From Paramicrobacterium chengjingii (GTDB lineage: Bacteria > Actinomycetota > Actinomycetes > Actinomycetales > Microbacteriaceae), in contig NZ_CP061169.1 of assembly GCF_011751765.2 (NCBI RefSeq), forward strand, positions 1,240,001 to 1,304,000: a stretch of 64,000 nucleotides of DNA. Direction: 5' to 3'. Position 1 is the first letter of the stretch. Each line of letters begins with the position of its first letter. Below the pieces are notes generated by a model. It searched no databases. It was not told the DNA's origin and was given only the letters and a program-made list of their open reading frames with translations. Below are positions 18,335 to 28,139 of this stretch, piece by piece. The translations under genes were made by a program, and so were the position numbers.

Positions 18335-21249
18335 CGCCGCACCTCGGCGACGTATTCGCCGACCGCCACATTGGCATCGACGACGCGGCACGCCAGCAGA
18401 TGCTGTCGACGCTCGGGTTTCAGAGCATCGACGATCTCGTCAGCTCGGCGATCCCGACGGGCATCCGTGTTGACGAGAGCCTCGATAGCCTGATTCCGGA
18501 TGCCGCGAGCGAACGTGAGGCCCTCGCAGAGCTTCGCGCGCTCGCCGATCGCAACACTGTGCGCACGAGCCTCATCGGCCAGGGGTACTACGACACGATT
18601 ACGCCGGCGGTCATCACACGCAACGTTCTTGAGAATCCCTCGTGGTACACCGCTTATACGCCGTACCAGCCGGAGATCTCGCAGGGTCGCCTTGAAGCGC
18701 TCATCAACTTTCAGACAATGATCACCGACCTCACGGGGCTCGACACGGCGAACGCATCGATGCTCGACGAGGGTACGGCCGTCGTCGAGGGGATGCTGCT
18801 CGCTCGTCGCGCGTCCAAATCGAAGTCGAACGTGTTCGTGGCCGATGCCGACGCATTTCCGCAGACGCTCGCGCTTCTCGAGACGCGCGCCGAGGCTGTC
18901 GGCATTGACCTCGTCATCGCAGACGTGCGCGGGGGCACCGACGTGCCGGAGCATTTCGGCGTGTTCGTACAGTACCCCGCGGCATCGGGCGAGCTGTGGA
19001 ACCCGGCATCCGTCATCGCGGCGAGCCATGAGCAGAAGGGAATCGCTGTCGTTGCGGCGGACCTGCTTGCGCTCGCCCTCGTGACGTCGCCTGGCGAGCT
19101 TGGCGCTGATGTCGCCATTGGCACAACACAGCGCTTCGGTGTACCCATGGGATTCGGGGGCCCGCACGCTGGCTACATGGCCGTGCGAAAGGGCCTCGAG
19201 CGTCAGCTGCCTGGCCGCCTCGTCGGAGTGAGCAAGGATGCCGCGGGGCAGCCGGCGTACCGGCTGAGTCTTCAGACTCGTGAGCAGCACATTCGTCGAG
19301 AGAAGGCGACGTCGAACATTTGCACGGCTCAGGTGCTGCTTGCCGTGATGGCAGCGATGTATGCGGTGTATCACGGGCCGCAGGGCATACGCTCGATCGC
19401 CCAGGCGGTGCACGCGAAGGCTGTTCTGGCGCAGCGTGCGTTGCTCGAGCATGGCGTCCGAGTGACGACAGAGCACTACTTCGACACGCTCACAGTCAGC
19501 GTGCGCGACGCGGACGCTGTTGTCGCACGCGCTTCGGGTCACGGGCTGCTTCTGCACAAGGTCGACGCCGAAACCGTGCGCGTGAGCTTCGACGAGGTGA
19601 CCGCGCAGGACGATCAGCTTGTCGGGGTCATCGCGGAGGTATTCTCATCTGACCATAGCGACCCGCTGCCGGTTCCCGAGCAATCGGGGATCTGGCAGAT
19701 CGCCGAGACAGCCCGTGCCATCGCGCCCACCGCACTCGCGCAGTTTCCCGACGAGCTTGCACGCCAGAGCGAGTATCTGACGCATCCGGTGTTCAACACG
19801 CATCATTCCGAGACCGCGATGATGCGCTACCTTAAGCGTCTCGCTGACCGCGACTACGCGCTCGACCGCGGCATGATTCCACTCGGCAGCTGCACAATGA
19901 AGCTCAACGCAGCCACCGAGATGGAGGCCGTCACCTGGCCCGAGTTCGCCGGACTTCACCCGTTTGCGCCCGCAGCCGACGTCGCGGGTTCACTCGAGCT
20001 CATCGCGCAGCTCGAGACGTGGCTCGCCGACGTCACTGGGTACGACACCGTGTCGCTGCAGCCCAACGCGGGCAGTCAGGGTGAACTCGCCGGCCTTCTC
20101 GCGATCCGCGGCTACCACCGCGCGAACGGTGACGAACAGCGCACCGTGTGTCTGATCCCCTCGAGCGCACATGGCACGAACGCGGCATCCGCCGTTCTGG
20201 CAGGCATGAAGGTCGTCGTCATCGCCTGTGACGAGAATGGCAATGTCGAGCTCGCTGATCTGCGAGCCAAGATCTCTGCGCACGCCGACGAGCTCGCCGC
20301 GCTCATGATCACGTATCCGTCGACGCACGGCGTGTACGAGCATGACGTGGTACACATCACCGAGGCAGTGCACGAGGCGGGTGGCCAGGTGTACATTGAC
20401 GGAGCCAACCTCAACGCACTGCTCGGCTACGCGCGGTTCGGCGACTTCGGGGGAGACGTCTCGCACCTCAACCTGCACAAGACGTTCTGCATTCCACATG
20501 GCGGAGGCGGGCCAGGCGTGGGTCCTGTGGCAGCAAAGTCGCATCTGGCACCGTACCTTCCGGGCCATCCGATGGCGCAGTCAAACGACCATGCGGGCCT
20601 GACGCACGACGGAGGGCCTGTCTCCGCGGCGCCGTACGGCAGCCCCAGCATCCTGCCGATCACGTGGGCATACATGCGCATGATGGGCACCACGGGTCTT
20701 GCGCGGGCAACGCGTGCAGCCGTGCTGAGCGCGAACTACATCGCTGCTCGACTGCGAGATCACTTCCCCGTGCTGTACACGGGAGACAACGGACTCGTCG
20801 CTCATGAGTGCATTCTCGACCTGCGACCGCTCACGAAGCAGACGGGCATTACCGTCGATGATGTGGCCAAGCGTCTCATCGACTACGGATTCCACGCGCC
20901 GACCATGTCGTTCCCGGTATCGGGCACTCTCATGGTCGAACCGACCGAGAGCGAAGACATTGCGGAGCTCGATCGATTCATCGACGCGATGATCGGCATC
21001 AAGGCTGAGGCGGATGCCGTTGCGGCCGGCGAGTCTCCGGCAGACGACAATGTGCTCGTCGGCGCCCCGCACACGGCCGAGGCCATTGCGACGGCCGACT
21101 GGACGCATCCGTATTCACGAGAGCAGGCCGTGTACCCTGTGCGCTCGCTTGTGCGCTCGAAGTACTGGCCTCCCGTGCGGCGCATCGACCAGGCATACGG
21201 TGATCGCAATCTCATGTGCGAGTGCCCGCCCATTGAGGCGTTCGCCTAG
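18331..21249 (+). CDS. gcvP: Glycine dehydrogenase (decarboxylating), P protein
   Basis: 972 residues, a single-chain P protein holding both halves that are GcvPA and GcvPB in other bacteria. It decarboxylates glycine with PLP; the PLP lysine lies in [21 protein letters not shown] in the second half. The N-terminal half has [21 protein letters not shown] and [11 protein letters not shown]. The GTG at 18331 (start [15 protein letters not shown]) overlaps the gcvH stop; the 26-residue in-frame extension inside gcvH is rejected. The long minus-strand open frames over it are shadows. Confidence 0.97.
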   Translation: MTPHLGDVFADRHIGIDDAARQQMLSTLGFQSIDDLVSSAIPTGIRVDESLDSLIPDAASEREALAELRALADRNTVRTSLIGQGYYDTITPAVITRNVLENPSWYTAYTPYQPEISQGRLEALINFQTMITDLTGLDTANASMLDEGTAVVEGMLLARRASKSKSNVFVADADAFPQTLALLETRAEAVGIDLVIADVRGGTDVPEHFGVFVQYPAASGELWNPASVIAASHEQKGIAVVAADLLALALVTSPGELGADVAIGTTQRFGVPMGFGGPHAGYMAVRKGLERQLPGRLVGVSKDAAGQPAYRLSLQTREQHIRREKATSNICTAQVLLAVMAAMYAVYHGPQGIRSIAQAVHAKAVLAQRALLEHGVRVTTEHYFDTLTVSVRDADAVVARASGHGLLLHKVDAETVRVSFDEVTAQDDQLVGVIAEVFSSDHSDPLPVPEQSGIWQIAETARAIAPTALAQFPDELARQSEYLTHPVFNTHHSETAMMRYLKRLADRDYALDRGMIPLGSCTMKLNAATEMEAVTWPEFAGLHPFAPAADVAGSLELIAQLETWLADVTGYDTVSLQPNAGSQGELAGLLAIRGYHRANGDEQRTVCLIPSSAHGTNAASAVLAGMKVVVIACDENGNVELADLRAKISAHADELAALMITYPSTHGVYEHDVVHITEAVHEAGGQVYIDGANLNALLGYARFGDFGGDVSHLNLHKTFCIPHGGGGPGVGPVAAKSHLAPYLPGHPMAQSNDHAGLTHDGGPVSAAPYGSPSILPITWAYMRMMGTTGLARATRAAVLSANYIAARLRDHFPVLYTGDNGLVAHECILDLRPLTKQTGITVDDVAKRLIDYGFHAPTMSFPVSGTLMVEPTESEDIAELDRFIDAMIGIKAEADAVAAGESPADDNVLVGAPHTAEAIATADWTHPYSREQAVYPVRSLVRSKYWPPVRRIDQAYGDRNLMCECPPIEAFA

Positions 21250-21337
21250 CTCACAGTGGCGGGCATTGTTGCTGTCGCCACTGCGCGATTGGCTCTGATT
21301 CTCTCCACGCACGATCTGCCTCACTGAGCACACGCCC

Positions 21338-21375
21338 AAAGTGGCGACCTTTCCGCGCGGAAAGGTCGCCACTTT
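21338..21375. terminator. Bidirectional terminator between gcvP and the symporter gene
   Basis: A perfect 38-bp palindrome with 17-bp arms (21338-21354 and 21359-21375) around GCGC. The stem is GC-rich with an AAA/TTT base on each side, so it has an A-run before and T-run after the stem on either strand. It lies between the convergent gcvP and symporter genes, about 90 and 75 bases from their ends. Confidence 0.9.
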
Positions 21376-21450
21376 TGGCTACTGCTCGTGACGCGGGGCA
21401 CGCAACGCGTGCACGTGTGGCCGAAATCGGGCCGACATGCGGTAATTGCG

Positions 21451-23064
21451 TCAGTGCTCGACAGCCTTCTCTGAGCCATGTCCAGTCAGAGAGCGCACCT
21501 CCATCTCTGCGGCGATACGGGGGTCTTCCGGCTTCTTCGACGTGATCGTACCGAGCCAGCCGAGGGCGAAGCCCAGCGGAATCGAGATGATTCCCGGGTT
21601 CTGCAGCGGAAAGATTGCGAAGTCCGCGTCGGCGAACACCGATGTTTCCGTCCCCGAGAACACGGGCGAGAGCACAATGAGCAGAAGCGCTGAACCGAGG
21701 CCTCCGTACATGCTCCAGAGCGCGCCCCTCGTCGTGAAGCGCTTCCAGAACAGCGAGTAGAGAATGGTCGGCAGGTTGGCACTCGCGGCGATCGCGAACG
21801 CGAGTGCCACCAGAAAGGCGATGTTCTGCCCCTGCACGCCGATGCCACCGACGATCGCCAACAAGCCGATCACAACGACGGTGATGCGGGCTACCTTGAC
21901 CTCTTTTCCCTGTGACGTCTGGCCGCGTTTGATCACGTTCGTGTAGATATCGTGCGCAAACGACGTCGCTGCCGTGATCGTCAGACCAGCCACAACGGCG
22001 AGAATCGTTGCGAACGCTATCGCCGCGATGATTCCGAGCAACCAGGCGCCGCCCAGTTCAAACGCGAGCATCGGCGCTGCTGAGTTCACGCCGCCAGGAG
22101 CGGCAAGGATGCGGTCGGCGCCCACGAGCGTCACGGCACCGTATCCCAGCACGAGCGTGAACAGGTAGAACAGACCGATGAGCCAGATCGCCCAGACGAC
22201 GCTGCGACGCGCCTCCTTCGCCGTCGGGACGGTGTAGAAGCGCATGAGCACGTGGGGGAGGCCCGCAGTGCCCAGCACAAGCGCAAGCGCAAGCGAGATG
22301 AAGTCGAGCTTCGACGCATCTGTCGCACCGTATTTCATTCCGGGCTCGAGAATCTCTGGTCCGGCGGCGGCAGCCGCATTTCCGAGCAGTTCCGAGAGGT
22401 TGAACCCATTGAGGGAGAGCACCCACACGGTCATGACGGCAGCCCCCGCGATGAGCAGCGCACCCTTGATGATCTGCACCCACGTTGTGCCCTTCATGCC
22501 TCCAATGAGCACATACAGAATCATGAGCATTCCAACGACCGCGATCACGATCGACTGGCCGATCTCTTCATGGATGCCGAGCAGAAGAGAAACGAGACCA
22601 CCGGCGCCCGCCATCTGCGCGAGCAAGTAGAACAGGCAGACGGCAAGGGTCGATAGCGCGGCCGCCATGCGCACAGGGCGCTGCTTGAGCCGGAAGCTCA
22701 GAACATCGGCCATTGTGAACTTCCCCGTGTTGCGCAGCAGCTCGGCGACCAGCAGCAGAGCAACGAGCCAGGCGACGAGAAACCCGATGGAGTAGAGAAA
22801 TCCGTCGTAGCCGTTCACCGCGATGGCGCCGCAAATGCCGAGAAACGACGCAGCCGACAGATAGTCGCCGGCGATTGCCGTTCCGTTCTGGCCGCCGGAG
22901 AACGACCGGCCGCCTGCATAGTAGTCCGCAGCCGTCTTATTATTGCGGCTTGCGCGCAGCACGACAACAAGCGTGATGATGACAAACGCGGCAAAGATTC
23001 CGATGTTGAGAAGTGGCTCGCCAATTGACTCGTGCTCGGCGGCCGAGATGATGAGCTGGTTCAT
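21451..23064 (-). CDS. actP: Cation/acetate symporter (SSS family, ActP-like)
   Basis: 537 residues with about 13 membrane helices. The sodium:solute symporter signature is visible in DYYAGGRSFSGGQNGTAIAGDYLSAASFLGICG near the start and in AFATILAVVAGLTITAATSFAHDIYTNV. ActP-type carriers import acetate, propionate or related short-chain acids. The gene overlaps by four bases (ATGA) the preceding DUF485 gene, a pairing typical of actP-yjcH. Pyruvate or another monocarboxylate is a possible alternative substrate. Confidence 0.9.
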   Translation of the reverse strand: MNQLIISAAEHESIGEPLLNIGIFAAFVIITLVVVLRASRNNKTAADYYAGGRSFSGGQNGTAIAGDYLSAASFLGICGAIAVNGYDGFLYSIGFLVAWLVALLLVAELLRNTGKFTMADVLSFRLKQRPVRMAAALSTLAVCLFYLLAQMAGAGGLVSLLLGIHEEIGQSIVIAVVGMLMILYVLIGGMKGTTWVQIIKGALLIAGAAVMTVWVLSLNGFNLSELLGNAAAAAGPEILEPGMKYGATDASKLDFISLALALVLGTAGLPHVLMRFYTVPTAKEARRSVVWAIWLIGLFYLFTLVLGYGAVTLVGADRILAAPGGVNSAAPMLAFELGGAWLLGIIAAIAFATILAVVAGLTITAATSFAHDIYTNVIKRGQTSQGKEVKVARITVVVIGLLAIVGGIGVQGQNIAFLVALAFAIAASANLPTILYSLFWKRFTTRGALWSMYGGLGSALLLIVLSPVFSGTETSVFADADFAIFPLQNPGIISIPLGFALGWLGTITSKKPEDPRIAAEMEVRSLTGHGSEKAVEH

Positions 23065-23432
23065 GAGTCAACCTCCGCCTGAGCTGCAGGCTCGCGTTCT
23101 TCAAGATCTTCTCTGATGGACGTTGCGAGCGGGTCGAGCTTGCGATTGGCATAGCTCACGTACCACATGGTGATTCCGAAGGTGGTGACGAACTGGGCGA
23201 GCCCGAGCACGACTCCCAGGTTGATATTGCCGATGACGGGTGTGGACATGAAATCATGCGCATAATCCGCGAGTAGCACGTATGCGAAGTACCAGACGAG
23301 AAATGCGACGGCGAGTGGAAATGTAAAGCTGCGATGCCTCGTGCGCAGCTCACGGAATTGTTCGGAGTTCTGGACGGCTGGGTAATCGATCGGAGCCTGC
23401 GCATCGCGAGGCGGGTCGGTTGCTGAAACCAT
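23061..23432 (-). CDS. DUF485 membrane protein (YjcH-like partner of ActP)
   Basis: 123 residues with two membrane helices (FPLAVAFLVWYFAYVLLADY and INLGVVLGLAQFVTTFGITMWYVSYANRKLDP), flanked by hydrophilic ends. The helix pair and the closing YANRKLDP motif are the DUF485 hallmarks. DUF485 proteins are nearly always encoded right before an acetate symporter, as here. The function is not established; it probably stabilises or modulates the symporter. The ATG at 23432 follows AAGGAGG. Confidence 0.9.
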   Translation of the reverse strand: MVSATDPPRDAQAPIDYPAVQNSEQFRELRTRHRSFTFPLAVAFLVWYFAYVLLADYAHDFMSTPVIGNINLGVVLGLAQFVTTFGITMWYVSYANRKLDPLATSIREDLEEREPAAQAEVDS

Positions 23433-23528
23433 GATCCTCCTTGATCATGTGCGCCCTTTGTCGGACGACACAACATTGTGTCGCAGACTATCGAACCCCC
23501 TGTTCGAGGGGAAGAGCCGATTTCGAAA

Positions 23529-24314
23529 CTACGCCGTGCCGAAGATTCCAGGCATGAGTAGGACGGCGAGCGGGTAACCGAGAAATGACGCAAGGTCGAG
23601 CAGAAAATGCGCCACGACGAGTGGGGCGACTCGCCCGAAGCGGGTGTACATCCAGCCGAAGAGAACGCCCATGGCGACGTTCCCGAGAAATGGACCGAAC
23701 CCTTGATAGAGGTGGTAGCTTCCACGCAGCACGGCGGCTGCAACGATGATCACCCACCGATTCCAGCCCAGATCCCGCAATCGTGTGAACAGGTAGCCGA
23801 CGACGATGATCTCCTCAAGCAGAGCCGCGCGCAGCGCCGAGAGAATCAGAACGGGGATGCTCCACCAGTAGTCTCCGAGACCGGACGTGCTCACGTCGAC
23901 GGTGATGCCGAGCATGCGACCGATGACGTAGAAGGCGATACCAGGCACACCGATCGCTGCGAACAGCAGCATCCCTCGACCCAGGTCCTGACATGGCTTC
24001 GTACGGTCAAGTCCGATGCGGGTGAATGCTGACTCGTGTGGACGCCAGAGCAGATAGAGCACGAGTGCGACGGGAGCCAGCGCAAATGCGATTCCGAGCA
24101 GCTGATACGTCAGATCGATCCACTCTTGCGGACTTTGCGTCGGGTTGAGTCCAGCGGATTGATCCGCGAGAGCCGTTTCGGCGAGCACTCTGCGAATGAT
24201 CGTGAGCACGGAATAAACGGCGGATGCTCCGAGCGAGAGAGCGAGGACGATGCCGATTTCCCACCACAGCTGGGTGCGAGTCTGCCGGGGGAGTGCGGGC
24301 ACGGGGGCGGTCAT
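23529..24314 (-). CDS. CPBP family intramembrane metalloprotease
   Basis: 261 residues with about eight membrane segments. The Abi/CPBP motifs are present: EE in ALLEEIIVVGYLFTRLRDLGW, the H in GSYHLYQGFGPFLGNVAMGVLFGWMYTRFG, and the H in APLVVAHFLLDLASFLGYP. These acid and His residues build the metal site of the CAAX-protease-like family. The ATG at 24314 is preferred to an upstream in-frame ATG at 24392 that would overlap the divergent lipoprotein gene. No Shine-Dalgarno sequence is seen. Its substrate is unknown; no bacteriocin gene is adjacent. Confidence 0.82.
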   Translation of the reverse strand: MTAPVPALPRQTRTQLWWEIGIVLALSLGASAVYSVLTIIRRVLAETALADQSAGLNPTQSPQEWIDLTYQLLGIAFALAPVALVLYLLWRPHESAFTRIGLDRTKPCQDLGRGMLLFAAIGVPGIAFYVIGRMLGITVDVSTSGLGDYWWSIPVLILSALRAALLEEIIVVGYLFTRLRDLGWNRWVIIVAAAVLRGSYHLYQGFGPFLGNVAMGVLFGWMYTRFGRVAPLVVAHFLLDLASFLGYPLAVLLMPGIFGTA

Positions 24315-24379
24315 TGAGGTAAGGGTCCATCCAGGGTCGAGGGCTGGCGCCAGTGTAGCGTTTTCGACGGGGAGGAAGA

Positions 24380-26167
24380 ATGAGATCAACACGAATGATC
24401 ATCGCCGTTGCGGCGCTCGGCGCCAGCATTCTCAGCTTAGCGGGCTGCGCAGACACCGGGCCCGATGCTGAGTCGTCCGTCGCTATCGGAACCAGCGATC
24501 GGTTCTCCTCATACAACACGACAACGCCCTCTGGATCCGCATCCGGCAACGCCGACATCACGACCCTGACGTTGTCGAACTTCACCTCGTATGACGAGAG
24601 TCTCGAGGTCGCGCCAGACACCTCGTTCGGCACCGTGGAGAAAATCTCGGACGATCCGCTTGTTGTGCGCTATACAGTGAGCGACTCGGCAACATGGTCT
24701 GACGGCACGCCCGTTGGCGCGGCCGATCTGCTGCTCGACTGGGCTGCCCATTCTGGAGCGCTGAACACCGCGGACTTCGACCCGACCGACTACCGTGCGG
24801 CTGTGTCGGACAACGGCGCGGCCGACCTGCCAGAGGACATTGTGTTCTTTGATTCGGGGGCTCGGCCCGACTCCGGGCTCGGACTCGCCTCAGAACTGCC
24901 GCAGCTGAGCGATGACGGCCGCTCGATGACGATCACGTACTCGCACGCGATCACGGACTGGCGAATCGCTCTCCCGCCTCCGCTGCCCGCCCACGTTGTT
25001 GCTCAGAACGCCTTGGAAGTCGAATCGCACGAGGACGCCGCGCAGGCAATCATCGACGCTGTTTCGCACGAAGACTTCACAGCTCTGTCGAAGATCTCGT
25101 CGTGGTGGAACACCGGGTTCGCGCTCGAGAACGTCGACTCACCCGAGGAAACCTACCTGTCGAGCGGACCGTATGTCATCGACGACATCGACTCGGAAAA
25201 AGGAATCACATTGTCTGCCAATCCCGAGTACTCGGGGGCGCACAGACCGTCGATTGCGACAGTCAACGTGCGGTACCTCGACGATCCGGCAGCACAGGTC
25301 GCCGCGGTGGAGAACGGTGATGTCGACGTGATCTCGCCGCAGGCGACTCCCGCAGTCGCTGAGCAGCTGGCCGCACTCGACGATCTGACAACACTCACTG
25401 GTCTCGTCGCCAGCTTTGAACACATCGATCTGCAATTCGGAGCGTCAGCCAACGGCACGTTCGATGATCCTCTCGTGCGCGAGGCATTTCTGAAGACAAT
25501 TCCACGGAAGGCCATCGTCGAAAAACTCATCGAGCCGATCGTGGGATCGAAAGCGCAGACGCGCGACTCCTTCGTGTTCACTCCAGGGACGTCGGGGTAC
25601 GACGAATCGGCAGCCGGGGCAGCGTTCCCAGCCGTTGACATTGCTGGTGCGAAAGCTCTGCTTGACGAAGCGGGAACGCCCAAGCCAGAGGTGTGCATCC
25701 TGTATGCCGCGAACAATCCGAGACGCGCTGCCGAATTCGACATGATCGCAAAATCCGCTTCCCAAGCAGGATTCTCGGTAACTGATTGCGGCACAGATCA
25801 CTGGCGGCAGCTCCTCGGCGTGCCCGGCAAATACGATGCGGCGATCTTTGCATGGCAGTCCTCGAGTCTCGGTGCGGTCGATTCCGAAAGCAGATACGCG
25901 ACGAAGGCACGCAATAATCTCAATGGGTACTCCAGTAAGACCGTTGACGCGCTGTTCCGCGACATGAGTGAGACGGAGGATGCTGGCGAGCAGTCTGAGC
26001 TGCTTGCCGACGTCGACTCTGAGCTTCGCGCTGACTTCTATGGCGCGCCGCTTTATCAGTTTCCGTCGATCACGGCATTCGACCCCGATCGCATCGCGGG
26101 CATCAGCCCTCGAGTGATCGCACCATCGCTCACGTGGAACCTCTGGGAATGGCGGTCGTTCGAGTAA
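24380..26167 (+). CDS. Orphan peptide ABC transporter substrate-binding lipoprotein
   Basis: 595 residues of the SBP_bac_5 (DppA/OppA) family. The lipoprotein signal ends in LSLAGC with lipidated C23, so it is anchored outside the membrane. SBP features include TWSDGTPVGAADLLLDWAAHSG and a C-terminal lobe with SRYATKARNNLNGYSSKTVDALFRDM. GGAGGAAG precedes the ATG. No permease or ATPase follows it; the next gene starts a separate importer with its own binding protein. It may feed that importer, or act as a receptor such as LpqW-type proteins found near typA in other actinobacteria. Confidence 0.85.
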   Translation: MRSTRMIIAVAALGASILSLAGCADTGPDAESSVAIGTSDRFSSYNTTTPSGSASGNADITTLTLSNFTSYDESLEVAPDTSFGTVEKISDDPLVVRYTVSDSATWSDGTPVGAADLLLDWAAHSGALNTADFDPTDYRAAVSDNGAADLPEDIVFFDSGARPDSGLGLASELPQLSDDGRSMTITYSHAITDWRIALPPPLPAHVVAQNALEVESHEDAAQAIIDAVSHEDFTALSKISSWWNTGFALENVDSPEETYLSSGPYVIDDIDSEKGITLSANPEYSGAHRPSIATVNVRYLDDPAAQVAAVENGDVDVISPQATPAVAEQLAALDDLTTLTGLVASFEHIDLQFGASANGTFDDPLVREAFLKTIPRKAIVEKLIEPIVGSKAQTRDSFVFTPGTSGYDESAAGAAFPAVDIAGAKALLDEAGTPKPEVCILYAANNPRRAAEFDMIAKSASQAGFSVTDCGTDHWRQLLGVPGKYDAAIFAWQSSSLGAVDSESRYATKARNNLNGYSSKTVDALFRDMSETEDAGEQSELLADVDSELRADFYGAPLYQFPSITAFDPDRIAGISPRVIAPSLTWNLWEWRSFE

Positions 26168-26297
26168 TTGTCGTGACGTCACGAATCATCTTCAGAGAAG
26201 CGTGTGACGTCCGCAGTAATCGTGCATAGCCCACAAGATTCTGTCAATTTTATTAAGTGGGGGTAACATTCCCGACGGTGCGCGTTGTGCGCGCCTG

Positions 26298-26325
26298 TTG
26301 ACAGCGCTTAGTGTCGTGCTAGTAC
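26298..26325 (+). promoter_or_regulatory. Sigma-70-type promoter of the first peptide importer
   Basis: A consensus -35 TTGACA (26298-26303) is followed after 16 bases by TAGTAC (26320-26325), about 58 bases before the GTG of the binding protein. The spacing is slightly short; the -35 is perfect. The rest of the 215-base gap (26168-26382) contains no gene. Confidence 0.55.
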
Positions 26326-26382
26326 TTTGCGGCAGTGTGGCCAAAATAGCGCTGCGGCAATTCACCTTGCACAGGAGGAAAC

Positions 26383-28011
26383 GTGAGAAAAACGACGTCG
26401 CGGATGCGTCGCCTGCTCACCGCTACAGCGGTGGCAAGTGTTGCAGCGCTCGCGCTCGCCGGCTGCTCAAACGGCGGCAGCGAAGGTGGTGGATCCAGCG
26501 ATGACGCTGCGATCATCACAGTGAACAGCACCGAGCCCCAGAAACCGCTCATTCCCACCAACACCAACGAAGTTGGTGGAGGAAAGATTCTCGACTCCAT
26601 CTTCGCCGGGCTGATTTACTACGACGTCGACGGTGCCGTGCACAATGAGGTTGCCAAGTCGATCAAGAGTGATGACAGTGTTGTGTGGGACATCCAGCTC
26701 AATGAGGGTTGGAAGTTCACAAACGGCGAAGAGGTCACAGCAAAATCGTTCGTGGACGCGTGGAACTACGGTGCCCTGCTCAGCAACGAGCAGCTGTCGT
26801 CGTACTTCTTCGAAGACATCGAGGGCTTCAGCTGGGACGAAGACAGTGAACTCACCGGCCTCGAGATTGTCGATGATTACCACTTCACCGTGACCCTGAG
26901 CCACCCGGCATCCGACTTCGGTCAGCGGCTCGGCTACTCGGCGTTCTACCCGCTTCCGTCCGTGGCCTTCGAAGACATGAAGGCGTTCGGCGAGAACCCG
27001 GTCGGCAACGGCGTCTACAAGCTCGCCGGCGACGACGCGTGGGAGCACGACGTCAAGATCGACCTTGTGAAGAATGAGGACTACAAAGGTGACCGCGAGG
27101 CGCAAAACGGCGGAGTCACCATGAAGTTCTATGCGAACATGGACGCGGCCTACGCTGACCTGCTGTCGGATCAGCTGGATGTGCTCGACGAGATTCCGGC
27201 CTCATCATTTGGCACCTACGAGAGTGACCTCGGGGAGCGCACCGTGAACCAGCCGTCCGCACTCTTCGAGTCGTTCACGATCGGGCAGTTCCTCGACCAC
27301 TTCAAGGGTGACGAGGGCAAGCTCCGTCGACAGGCACTGTCGATGTCGATCAATCGCGACGAGATCACCGACGTGATCTTCGAGGGGACGCGCACGCCGG
27401 CCAGTGACTTCACATCACCGATCATCGACGGTTGGAGCGATGAGCTGGATGGCGCAGAGGTGCTCGAATTCAACGAGGAGAAGGCGAAGGACCTCTGGGC
27501 TCAGGCTGACGAAATCAGCCCGTGGGAGGGAACATTCAAGATCGCCTACAACTCCGACGACAATCACCAGGCATGGGTAGACGCCGTGTGCAACAGCATC
27601 GCGAACGTGCTGGACATCAAGGCGGAGGGCGACCCCTACCCGACGTTTGCTGAGATGCGTACGAAGATCACCAACCGCGAGATCACCACGGCGCACAGAA
27701 GTGGATGGCAGGCCGACTACCCTGGCCTGTACAACTTCCTCGGCCCGCTCTACGGCACGGGTGCCGGGTCCAACGACGGTGACTACTCGAGCGAAGAGTT
27801 CGACTCGCTGATCAAGGAAGGCATCAGCTCCACTGATGCGAAGGTCGCAAACGAGAAGTTCCAGGAAGCTCAGGAAGTGCTTCTGCAGGATCTTCCGGCG
27901 ATCCCGCTCTGGTACGAGAACGTCGTCGCCGGCTACTCGACTCTCGTCGATAACGTCGAGTTCGGCTGGAACTCCGTTCCGCTCTATTACCAAATCACCA
28001 AGACGGCGTAA
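26383..28011 (+). CDS. Oligopeptide ABC transporter, substrate-binding lipoprotein (system 1)
   Basis: 542 residues, SBP_bac_5 family. Signal peptide with lipobox LALAGC, lipidated C28, then a Gly/Ser linker (SNGGSEGGGSSDD). Mature protein has WKFTNGEEVTAKSFVDAWNYGA and the late segment ITTAHRSGWQADYPGLYNFLGPLYGTGAGSNDGDY, which resembles the DppA/OppA ligand-contact region. The GTG at 26383 follows AGGAGGAAAC. It is the first gene of SBP-permease-permease-ATPase. A hairpin after its stop probably sets its level above the downstream membrane genes. Confidence 0.93.
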   Translation: MRKTTSRMRRLLTATAVASVAALALAGCSNGGSEGGGSSDDAAIITVNSTEPQKPLIPTNTNEVGGGKILDSIFAGLIYYDVDGAVHNEVAKSIKSDDSVVWDIQLNEGWKFTNGEEVTAKSFVDAWNYGALLSNEQLSSYFFEDIEGFSWDEDSELTGLEIVDDYHFTVTLSHPASDFGQRLGYSAFYPLPSVAFEDMKAFGENPVGNGVYKLAGDDAWEHDVKIDLVKNEDYKGDREAQNGGVTMKFYANMDAAYADLLSDQLDVLDEIPASSFGTYESDLGERTVNQPSALFESFTIGQFLDHFKGDEGKLRRQALSMSINRDEITDVIFEGTRTPASDFTSPIIDGWSDELDGAEVLEFNEEKAKDLWAQADEISPWEGTFKIAYNSDDNHQAWVDAVCNSIANVLDIKAEGDPYPTFAEMRTKITNREITTAHRSGWQADYPGLYNFLGPLYGTGAGSNDGDYSSEEFDSLIKEGISSTDAKVANEKFQEAQEVLLQDLPAIPLWYENVVAGYSTLVDNVEFGWNSVPLYYQITKTA

Positions 28012-28023
28012 CATCGCCTGACA

Positions 28024-28065
28024 ACGTGTGGGGTGGCACAGCACAGGCTGCGCCACCCCACACGT
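28024..28065 (+). terminator. Intra-operon hairpin after the system 1 binding-protein gene
   Basis: A perfect 14-bp inverted repeat (28024-28037 and 28052-28065) with a 14-base loop lies 12 bases after the stop. There is no T-run, so it more likely stabilises the 3' end of the binding-protein message or gives partial termination, allowing more binding protein than permease. Confidence 0.7.
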
Positions 28066-28139
28066 GAGCCGACAACGACACTCTCTTCGAAACGGCAGTA
28101 CACCAATGACCCCACAGCGATCGGCAGAGTGAGCGCCGC

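Noticed and set aside
18310..19557. 415-residue minus-strand open frame over gcvP
   Set aside because: Shadow of gcvP: Arg/Val/His/Cys-rich translation without recognisable motifs.
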